Program-made: the position numbers and the translations under genes
Notes under the pieces: model-generated
Seen by the model: only the letters and a program-made list of their open reading frames with translations
The model's database searches: none
What the model was told of the DNA's origin: nothing
Origin: Sophora flavescens
Taxonomy: Eukaryota > Streptophyta > Magnoliopsida > Fabales > Fabaceae
Direction of reading: 5' to 3'
Assembly: GCA_030762895.1 (NCBI GenBank)
Contig: CM061070.1
Location: 106,293,054-106,357,053 of the forward strand
DNA: 64,000 nt
Shown here: in pieces, positions 11,801-21,700 of the stretch
Numbering within the stretch: the stretch's first letter is position 1
Layout of the letters: each line of letters begins with the position of its first letter

Positions 11801-12037
11801 GTAATTCTGTAATGCTTATCCTTTAGCTCTGCCCAAGGCTTTAGGAGTTTTGTTGTAATGGGCTTACTTGTTTCTGTTTCAGTATGACTTATCAATAAAT
11901 GCATGCATTCAGTATCTTTGTCTTGTTATCTCTTTTTTTTTACTTTCGTTTTTGTTCACCATCCCTCACCAATAAATGGAGTCTCTCGTCTTTAACATTT
12001 ATTCATTCATCTTTCCCTGATAATTACCAAAATGCAG
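11801..12037 (+). other. Intron between protease and reverse transcriptase of the Ogre-like element
   Basis: The coding sequence reaches TTTTCAAA at 11800 and is followed by GTAATTC. The segment is T-rich and full of stops, and ends in AATGCAG at 12037. Joining the flanks keeps one frame into the RT N-terminus. A pro/RT intron is an established feature of Ogre elements, spliced in part of the transcripts to allow pol expression. Length is 237 bp. Confidence 0.8.
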
Positions 12038-12922
12038 ATCTAAAAGTGACTCTCTTGAAAACGACAGTGTTAGTAACCCATCATACAATTTTGACTATTC
12101 CGTTGATCATGCTGAGGAGGTTGTTGATGATGACGGGGAAGTTCCCCTTGAACTTTTGAGATTGGTAGAACAAGAAGCCAGGGAAATCCGGCCCCATGAA
12201 GAGCCGAGCGAACTAATCAATTTGGGAACCAAAGATGATATAAAAGAGGTCAAGATTGGCTTTTCCTTGAAAGAAAAGGAGCGGAACAGATTGATCAGGT
12301 TGTTGACAGATTATAAAGATGTTTTCGCATGGTCATACCAAGACATGCCAGGGTTAGACCCCAGTGTAGCAGAACACAAACTACCATTAAAGCCGGAGTG
12401 TCCTCCAAAAAGCGAAGCTACGAAGGATGAAAGCGGAAATGTCCTTAAAGATCAAGGAGGAGGTCAAGAAACAACTGGATGCAGGTTTCCTAGAAGTTGT
12501 AAAGTACCCTCAATGGGTTGCTAACATCGTTCCTGTTCCCAAGAAAGATGGAAAGGTTCGAATGTGTGTCGACTATCGAGATCTGAACAGAGCTAGCCCA
12601 AAAGATGACTTTCCTTTACCTCACATTGATGTTCTTGTAGATAACACTGCTCAACATGCATTATTCTCTTTCATGGATGGCTTCTCAGGATATAATCAGA
12701 TCAAAATGGCACCTGAAGATATGGAGAAGACTACATTTGTCACGTTGTGGGGAACATTTTGCTATAAGGTTATGCCCTTTGGATGAAAAATGCTGGGGCA
12801 ACATATCAGCGGGCAATGGTGGCTTTATTCCATGACATGATGCACAAGGAGATAGAAGTTTATGTAGATGACATGATCGCCAAGTCCAGATCCGAAGATG
12901 ATCATGTTGATGATCTGCAGAT
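12038..12922 (+). pseudogene. Ogre-like reverse transcriptase, truncated and with an internal stop
   Basis: The N-terminal half of a Ty3/gypsy RT. Markers in order: WVANIVPVPKKDGKVRM, VDYRDLNRASPKDDFPLPHI, FMDGFSGYNQIKM, then MPFG and KNAGATYQR separated by TGA (12783-12785) where the family has Leu, and the catalytic YVDDMIAKS. A frame change near 12410 precedes these. Coding sequence stops at about 12917 where it runs straight into LTR sequence, so the thumb, RNase H and integrase are absent. Non-functional. Confidence 0.9.
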
Positions 12923-14661
12923 CCGCCCAGTCCAGCCGCCGCCGCCGTTCACCGTTCGCCGATGTGAGGAGGAGAGGAAGACCGGATCCGCCCAGTCCAT
13001 CATCCACGCCTCCACCACGTTCAACCCGGACCCGCTCCGTCCAGATCCGAAGCTGCCACCGGAAGTTGCAGAGCCGCCGCGCAATCGCCGGTTCCCTCCA
13101 CCACGAACGGCCGTGCCTCACCACGAACCAGATCCGTGCTTCTAGTTCGTTTTCCACCCCGCGTCCTCCGCCGATACCACCACCATCCCTGCTGCTAGCT
13201 CCGCCCCTGTCCACGCCTCCTCCACCGCTCCTCCGTGCAACCACCACGACCTCCACCACTGGGAGTTGCAGACCCGCGAGCTCCGCCCCTATCCACGCCT
13301 TCTTCGCTGTCCAGCCCTCCAGATCGTATCAGAACCACGAGTCGTTGCCGTAGCCCACCCCAGATCCATGCTCCTCGCCACCGTTCCGGCCAGCTGCTGC
13401 TCTCCGGCGTCCGCACAAGGGTGGGGGGTTAAGGTTCCTCTTTTGGTTTGTCACTCTCTCACTGTAACTTCACATTGTTTCTGTCACTGGGTTTTTATCT
13501 TTCTAATTTGTTTTATATTGGTAGCAAGCAAGGCATTATTTCTCCCCTTTTACTTGATACGTGTGCTTACTGCTTCAAATGTCATGCCCCTGTTTTTGAA
13601 AGGTGACCAGTGAGAAAGCTTTTTACTTTATTCTTTTTTTTAAAAAAAAAGGGAAAAGAAAAAGTTATATAAAAAAAAAATAGAATCTTTTTTTAAAATT
13701 CATGCAACAATCTACAATGTTGATGTATGATTCTTTTTCATTCTCAAGTGTTGTATGAATTGTAAGGGTTCACCGTATAGCTCTGCTATCTTGGACTCTG
13801 TGCAAAAGTGAATTTATTCTGAAATAAAATCTTTTTTTAAATAAAATCAAAACAAAATCAAATCTTTTTATCAAAAATTAAAAATCAACAAACTAATCAA
13901 AATTTTCTAAAGAGAACTACGTGGCTTTGAGTTTCCCATCGCACCCGGGAATACGTAGGAGCAAGATAAATCATCTTGTCGGGCCAAAACTAAATTTTCC
14001 CTTTTTGTATCTCCTTTTTATGTTAAAATAATTAATCAAAAATTAAACTTTTCTATTTTTAGGGATGCTCTATGGACACGGTGCCATGTTCAGTCCCTTA
14101 GATTTGAGGTTGCCCTGTGGACTCATGTGCCACGTTCAACCTCATTTAATTAATTTTCCTTTTTTTTGCATCCCCTTTTTTCGTTAAAATAATTAATCAA
14201 AAAGTTAAACTTTTCCTTTTTAGGGATGCTCTATGGACACGGTGCCATGTTCAGTCCCTTAGATTTGAGGTTGCCCTGTGGACTCATGTGCCATGTTCAA
14301 CCTCATTTAGTTTTTATAAACAATAATTTTAAAAAACGTAAAAAATTAATAAAATATTAAAAATATTAAAAATAAAAGAATAATTCTTTCTTGTAAATAA
14401 TTTTTGGGGTAAAATAAATATTTAAGAGGTTATTAAAATGATTTTTGCACAATTAACTTGAGGTACCGTTTTTAAACGGGCGACGTAGGGTGCTAATACC
14501 TTCCCTACTCGTAACCGACTCCCGAACTCATCTCTATCTTTTTTAGACCAGTTTTCCTTAAAATAAATGGTTTTCCCAATGTTTTTCCCAAATAAAATAT
14601 TGGTGGCGACTCCTCTGTTTTTATCCATTTTTCGTGCCTCCCGGACGGGACGGTCGCGACA
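12923..14661 (+). repeat. 3' LTR of the Ogre-like element, 5'-truncated
   Basis: It matches 2750-4487 almost base for base and ends CGCGACA followed by the target duplication ATTTG. The first 633 bp of the LTR are missing. Both sides of the join share CAGAT (12918-12922 and 2741-2745), which suggests a deletion through short microhomology. Confidence 0.92.
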
Positions 14662-14666
14662 ATTTG

Positions 14667-15193
14667 TTTTTCTCTTTTCAATGCGATGCTATATGTTTCT
14701 GTTTGTTTAATTTAGGAGTGTATAGTATTGTGTTGATTCATTTCGGTGATGTTATGTTCCTATACTTAATCGCGTTTGTTTAATTCGCGTGTGTTCGTTC
14801 ATGTTCGTTTAGTTCATGAGGGCTTAACCCCGTTTGTTTAATTCGGGAATAGGAACATATATCTGTAATAGTGATTTCGTTTGTTAATTGTTGCTACAAC
14901 CTAAAGGGGATTAGAATCTGCTTAGGACTTGGAATTATGTGAACCAATGATAGTGGGAAGCCGAGAACAGTAGGTTAATCGCTTTTTTGGCTATTTGATA
15001 TTTACTTGGTTTTTATTGCTCTGTTTTCTGTTTTGTTTTTTTACTTGCATTCAATCCAAACCCCCCCAAAACTGATTTTCTGTTAATAATAGCAACCTAA
15101 GAGTCCTTATGAGACGATATCCGAGTTGTCGCTCCCTATCTACATATTTTTGTAAGTCGCTCGCTTTTTGGCGCGTGCACGACAGCGCGACCA
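14667..15193 (+). mobile_element. Right part of the split solo LTR
   Basis: It resumes directly after the Ogre target duplication and ends CGCGACCA, followed by GCTAA (15194-15198), which matches the GCTAA before the left part. The content is T-rich with tgtttaattcg-like repeats. Its 3' end differs from the end of the Athila LTR at 57857-59267, so the two LTRs belong to related but distinct subfamilies. Confidence 0.8.
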
Positions 15194-15424
15194 GCTAAAT
15201 TACTCTTTTGGTTCCTAAATTATTTTAAAATGTTCAATTTGATCATCAAGTTTTTAAAATGTTCATTTTGGTCCCTTAGTCAACTTGACGTCGTTGTTAA
15301 TCAATTTGACAGAAGGATCTATTTGAATAACTTTTAGAAATTAAGGGACCAAAATGAATATTTAAAAACTTGAGGATCAAATTAAACATTTTAAAATAAT
15401 TTGGAAACCAAAAAAATAATTTAG
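15194..15424. repeat. Foldback MITE (about 230 bp)
   Basis: The left arm starts GCTAAATTA and the right arm ends in its complement TAATTTAGC. The arms of about 85 bp pair with few mismatches; ttggttcctaaattatttt pairs with aaaataatttggaaaccaa. There is no coding capacity. The solo LTR inserted at its left edge and used GCTAA as target site. Confidence 0.75.
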
Positions 15425-16206
15425 CGGAATTTAAAAGTGTTCGTGAACAAGAGCTATATTTCCAATTATCATGTCCTTTTCTACGAGGCAAAGCGCATGA
15501 TTATCCTTTATAATCCAATTAAAGTTCTTCATATGTCCTTTGTGTATATATAAAAAAAACTCTTCACATGTCCTTAAACATATAAATATATTACGTAATT
15601 CGATAACCTTTTGGGATAATGCAAGTGGGACTATTATTTTCATTTTTTTAATTATTGCACCCACGCCAAAAAGTTGCTGGAATGTTTTTGGCTATAAAGC
15701 AATATATTCTATATTAATGTGATTTTAGGTAAAAGTTTTCAGTCATGCATGCATGCATGCTTATTCTCCATTTTATTCCGACATTTACGCAGAATTATAA
15801 TGTTTTCTATGTAGTTATAAAATTGATGAACCTTTTACGCGATCTAAGTTACTTGCCGGCTCTAATTAACTATATATTTTATTAATGATGATATATATAA
15901 GTTGGATCCCAATCCCTTGATTTTTTTTATGGAAAAACTCACCTGACTTTCCCTTCATCTCTTTCATATATTACTTTTTCTCATTTCTCCCATTTTATTT
16001 TTTTTAACATCTTTCTCTCTCAAAATACATTAAAATCACCTGATTTTTTTCACCAAAAAGTCGGGGATCCGGATCCATATAAGTTTCACAGAGTATAATA
16101 TTTTGGCAATCAGTCAAACTATCTATTCATTTCAGCTATCATTTAATTCTGAGCGTAATTACGTAAATATTTATATTCAATTTACTTGACTTCATCAACC
16201 ACGCAA
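15425..16206. other. AT-rich intergenic stretch
   Basis: No gene was recognised. A run of catgcatgcatgcatgc (about 15747) and several poly-T tracts are present. Short open frames here are low in complexity. Confidence 0.4.
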
Positions 16207-16945
16207 TTTCGGATTTGGATTAACAGCAGTTGACATCTCCTATCAATCTAGACCATTCAATTCATCCATCGGTTCAGCTTATGTCTAAAAAAAAGGCTAC
16301 ATTATTATATCTTTATTTCTTGTTCTTTTTTCCCTCAAACTGAACCGGTGAACCTTCTCCTCTGCTCTTGGAGAGTTCGGTCCCATTTTTCAAATTCAGT
16401 AGACACTACAAATGGGTGGTGGGTCGTCGGAGCGTTGGCAGCGGTGGTGGTGCGACGAAGTGCCGGAGTCGCCCAGCAAGGAGACTTTGCGCGGCATTGG
16501 AGAGAGAGAGGAATACAATGGCATCCTTGATATGATGCTTCAACCTGATAAATTTGCTTGATAATTAATAAATTGATAAATGTGGATTTGATAATTTATA
16601 TCCCTATACATGAGAATTTGCTTGGGTGATGAATTTTGGGAATTTGCCGTATGAGAATCAAAAAGTTTCTCTTTTAACAGCTGTAAGATTGCAATCTGTT
16701 AGATTTTTTTTTTTGCCATCATTCCATCGACTCGGTTTTTATGTTATAGCTCATCAGCTGTATGTATTGATAGAAGAAGCTGCTGTGGGAATTGATAGAA
16801 GAATCGACGTGCTTTAGTTTTTAGGGAGAGGTAAATATGTTTTTTTTTTTTTGGAAGACATAAACTGGACCATTGTCTAGATTGATCTGACTGTAGTGAC
16901 TTTATGGGATGTCAACTGCTGTTAATCCTAATCTGCAATTTCTCA
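16207..16945. other. Segment bounded by inverted repeats
   Basis: Sequence at about 16207-16262 (with ggattaacagcagttgacat and caatctagacca) reappears as its complement at about 16872-16945 (gatgtcaactgctgttaatc, tctagattga). About 600 bp lie between, including a GC-richer patch at 16410-16520 with a short open frame of no recognised family. This could be a transposon with decayed terminal repeats or an inverted duplication. Confidence 0.5.
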
Positions 16946-17454
16946 TTCCAGACTCGTGACTAGTATAACATTAGTGTATTTAGTCTGTTTAACATTTGAA
17001 AAAATAAAATATTTAATTTTTTAATAAAAACTTATTTTTCTAAATTTATTAAAGAGTGTCCTAATTGTACTTATTAGCATGAATAAGATTTGCCATTGAG
17101 AGATCTATTTTGTACCGCAATCACTAGTGACTTGATTTGTATACTAAATTTGAAGGATTTGAGTTTTAAAGAAGTCTTCTGCCCGCACAAAGTAGCAAGA
17201 AAAATTCATTTTGGTCTGCAAGAACTGTGGTGTGGATAAATACATATGACATCATTCAATTTTAATTATATAAAGTAATGTATGAGATAATTTATGATTG
17301 ATTAATAAGGTAATAGATTTTATATTGACAATAAATTAAACTTGGATTTTTATTAACAACCTCTCACTTAAACTAACTTTAAATTCCAGTGATTAATGTA
17401 CATAATTTTTCCTCTTTTGGGCTTTAGCCCTGTATATTTATAAAATAAAATTAA

Positions 17455-17828
17455 CTTAATTACTGTGCATGTCATTAAATTATTTGAGAATTTTTAAATA
17501 ATTTTCAAAACATTAAAAATTTATAATTGGATTCCTATATATATTTATAAATAATTTGCGATTGGATCCCATATTTATAATTGGGTTCCTGGAGTTATAA
17601 ATAATTTATAATTATGTTTCTGAGAGGTTGAGATATAGTTTTATCAACAGACTTCACAGTCCAAAAATTCCACATCAATGATCTAACTACAAATTATTTA
17701 TAAGTTAGGGTATTCAATTACAAACATGCGTCTTAATTATAAATTATTTACAAGTTTAGAGCCTAATTACAAAATTTAAATTTTAGGGACCTAATTCTCA
17801 AATAGTTCAGGACTATAGTAATTGAACC
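17455..17828. repeat. AT-rich foldback (MITE-like) upstream of the myosin gene
   Basis: The left side (aattactgtgcatg, atttgagaattttt, ataaataattt) is mirrored by complementary sequence on the right (aattctcaaatag, ctatagtaatt, aattatttataag). The arms are imperfect. It lies about 940 bp upstream of the myosin start codon. Confidence 0.5.
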
Positions 17829-18765
17829 TATTTTTTATATGCATATATATTTATGTTATTTAAAATTCATAATTTTATTATATGTTCCAAATATTTTAAT
17901 TTTTTATGTTCGTGGATTAAAAGAATAGTCTTTCTACTTGTCAAAAAAAAGAATAGTCTTTCCCTGCAAGATCCAAACGGTTTCCTTAACGAATTACGAA
18001 AATTGAAAGTGTTGTTAATGTTGTTGCTTTTGCCAACTCAGCAGAAAAATTTGAATTTCTGGGCAGAAAAGCAAAAAAGCCATCAACATCAAAAACTTCC
18101 CTCCGAAGTTTCAATTAGAACCCTGTTTTTGTTTTGAGGAATGATGAATTGAGGAACACACAGAAGAAGGAATGAAAAACAGGGCAGAAAATAAAAACAG
18201 AACTTCGCTTACAACAGCAATTTTTTCCAAAATTGTTCTTGTTAGGTTTTTCTGTTATCATTTTTTCTCTATCCTCTCTATCTCTCTCTGTATCTCTGAG
18301 TCTCTGAGGAGGTTTGTTTTTTGCAACAACCTCAACCTCCTCGCTTACTCTCTCCAGCCTCGTAACTTTCGCTTTTAGTAATGGAAACCCGCGAACCTCC
18401 TCGATTTGGCATATGCACTTCTGGAGTTCGTTTTCGAAGATTGTGTTGATTATTGCAACGAGGAGATAAACGATTTTTCAATTCTCTTTCACTATTTTAT
18501 CTCGCCTTCAAGCTTATCCATATCCAAAAAGCCACTTTTTAGCATTTCCGACGTTGAATCCCAAAAGGGGTATTCGATTTCCTTATTTTCTGGAATGCAC
18601 GTGCGGAATCAGAAAATGGGGTGGTGGAATTTGGAGTTGGGTATGAGAATTTGAGGGAAAAGTTGTGAAATTTGGAGTTGGGTATGAGAATTTGAAGAAA
18701 AGAAAAAACAAGGTTTTGAAATCTCTGAATTTTTGTGTTGTGGTTTTTTGGGTGAAAGTAACAAG

Positions 18766-21700
18766 ATGATGTTATCAGCTTCGCCAGATTATCTGTCAAG
18801 AAGCTCGCTGGAAGAGATGCTAGATTCGCTTCGCCGGAGAGATGAAGACGATAAGCCGAAGGACTTGCCACCGGCATTGCCAGCTCGGCCGACGTCGAAG
18901 GCTCGGCTTCCTCCGGCGAGACGGTCATTGCCTAATAGCTTCAAGGGTGATGATGAGAAGGGTAAGGGGCACAAGAGGAAAGGTAGTTTTGGCTGCAAGA
19001 AGACGAAGATGGATGTGGAATCACCTTATATTGTTCAATCAGAAGAGAAAATGATTGAACAATCATCACAAGATCCAGTTTCAACATCTGCTGATCCTAC
19101 TGCTTCTGTAGCTCCTCCATCACGGGAATTGGAAGATGACAACATTGCTTATTTCATCAAAAAGGTAACTGGGGACTTCAAAAAGGTTATGATGGTTGTT
19201 AATTACTTGTTGATATTTATGGTATTTTAATAATAAATTGGTTTATAATTGAAGTTTTAACAGTGGTTCTTAGTGTTTGAATCTCTCAGTTAATCTTCAT
19301 TTTTATCAGTTAGCTTAAATTTTAGGGAGAAGTCATGTTTTTTTTCTTCAAAACTCTACCGATTATTTTTAATTTTTTTTAAGATGTTTGATAAATTGTT
19401 TGTGGCATGCATACTTGCCATTCCAATTTTGTCTCTGCTTTTGTTGTTTTCCTGGAGACTCCCTATTGGTTGTATATAAAATGCTATTTGATTGAGAGAT
19501 ATCACAGCTCCTTTTAACGTGTTACTTTAGAAGAATGTTTGTTTGTGGCTTTTTATCTACTGAGTTATATATTAGTGCTTTGTTTGTTCTCTTGTCTATT
19601 ACAATTGGCATAGATTGAGACTTGAGACATTGTTAATGGCATGTGCATTTCCGTTAAAAAAATTCCTTGTTGTTTCAACAGAAACTTCATGTTTGGTGTC
19701 GGCAACCAAAAGGGAAGTGGGGACTAGGAAAGATACAGTCAACTTCAGGAGAAGAAGCATCTGTTTCACTCTCAAATGGAAATGTAAATTTCTAAGGCTT
19801 TTGTGTCTTTGAAAGATAGTATTCAATCTTGAGTGTGCAAGGTAATAGGTCATTTGTGACATTGAGTTGTTACTGCAGGTTATGAAAGTGTCCAGATTAG
19901 AACTCCTACCGGCTAATCCTGATATTTTAGAGGGTGTGGATGATCTTATACAGCTCAGTTATTTAAATGAGCCCTCCGTTCTACACAATCTTCAGTTCAG
20001 ATATTCTCAAGATATGATTTATGTATGTGTGCTGTTTTGGCTTGTTCTTCTACTTAGGTGATAATCTATGTACTCTCATATGTTTCTTGTGCTTTCTGTA
20101 TTCAGAGTAAAGCAGGGCCAATTTTAATTGCACTCAATCCGTTCAAAGATGTCAACATTTATGGAAATGATTATGTCTCAGCTTATAGGCAGAAATTTAT
20201 GGATAGTCCTCATGTTTATGCTATGGCAGATGCAGCTTATAACGAGATGATAAGAGGTGAATGAAAATTTTCTTTTCTTACTCCTCCTTTGAGATATTTA
20301 TGCTGTAGTTGCATGATATATTTATGAAGGTTTCTGTTTACATTTTTGTTTATTGCAGATGAAGTAAATCAGTCCATTATCATAAGGTCAGCACTCAGTA
20401 TGTTAGGGGCTCGTTTTGTGCATGACTTTTAATATGTGTTCCTGAACTTAATTGCATTGAATTGTTATAGCAGTAACAAGATATAATCACTAGTATACTT
20501 GTTAATAATTACTGTTAGAAATTTTACAGTGGCGAGAGTGGATCTGGGAAGACAGAGACAGCAAAATTTGCTATGCAATACTTAGCTGCTCTTGGTGGTG
20601 GCAGTTGTGGGATAGAAAATGAAGTTCTTCAGACAAATTATATATTAGAAGCTTTTGGAAACGCAAAAACCTCTAGGAATGACAACTCTAGCAGATTTGT
20701 GAGTTTGTGTTTCTTTTCACTATGATGGAACTTACTCTTCCTGCTTCTATAAGATTTCGATAGCTTTGATAGGTTTTCTATCTAATATGTCCATAAACTT
20801 TGCAATTTAATCTTCTTTTAATTTTCTGGATGCTGTTCTTCATCTTGTGGGTGGTATTTAATGGCTAAGCAGTTTAATTGATAAATGCATTTTTATTTTG
20901 GTGCAGGGGAAATTGATTGAAATTCATTTCAGCACATTGGGGAAAATTTGTGGGGCTAAAATTCAAACCTGTAAGCATGTTCAAGTTAAATATGTTGCAT
21001 AAAATTTGCTCTTTTTTGATATCCATTTCTTTTGCAATTTACTGACTTGACTCATTCTTACGGTTTTTTGTTTCTCATATGCCTATTCCCATTTGCTAAC
21101 TTGAACAGTTCTGTTGGAAAAGGTAACTTGTGATCCCCTATTTGAACATATTTGTGGATATGAAATATTTATCTTTCTTCACTTCTGAGATAATCATGTC
21201 TCCTGTGGGCAGTCAAGAGTTGTTCAACTGGCTAGTGGTGAGAGGTCTTATCACATATTTTATCAACTATGTGCTGGATCTTCACCTGATCTGAAAGGTG
21301 TATTTTCTAAGCAACCTATCTATATGTTTGCATACTCATAATCATATAATATTCCAAAGACAACAATTTGTTTTCTTGTCTAATGTGTAGAAATGGCAAT
21401 GATCATAGTGTTAACAGCTAAGTGGTCTATTCTTTTGTTCATTCTGAAATAACTCAAGTATTTTGATATCCAAGTAAATCATTAATTTGACCCCAGAAAT
21501 CGGTACCACCAGTCAATTTGTTCCCTAACATTATGTACAGCAAATTTAGTCCATGACTTTGACAACTGTCAGTCAATTTAACTCATGACATTAGCGCATG
21601 TTAGTTAAATCTAATGGAGTGCCTCACATAGCACATTAAGTGCCAATTTGGTGCCTACGTGGCTAACTTCAATCAAAATGACGCCATTTAACCTTTTTTT

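Larger units (their letters stand above)
2112..14666 (+). mobile_element. Ogre-like (Ty3/gypsy, Tat lineage) retrotransposon with large internal deletion
   Basis: Order: 5' LTR (2117-4487), tRNA-Arg-type primer binding site, extra 5' ORF (ORF1), gag, aspartic protease, G-patch-like linker, 237-bp intron, N-terminal half of the reverse transcriptase, then an abrupt join at about 12922 into the 3' LTR (12923-14661). The element is flanked by ATTTG at 2112-2116 and 14662-14666, a perfect 5-bp target duplication. An ORF before gag and an intron between pro and RT are known hallmarks of Ogre elements. The rest of RT, RNase H, integrase, 3' UTR and about 630 bp of the 3' LTR are missing, so it cannot be autonomous. 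The retained LTR parts differ by roughly a dozen substitutions by eye, so the insertion is young. Confidence 0.9.

Noticed and set aside
16348..16530. Short open frame in the GC-richer patch upstream of the myosin gene
   Set aside because: Only 60 codons, no recognised family, lies inside the inverted-repeat segment; not called as a gene.
18733..18765. Upstream in-frame ATG of the myosin
   Set aside because: It adds an N-terminus not typical of class VIII myosins; the ATG at 18766 directly precedes the conserved start.
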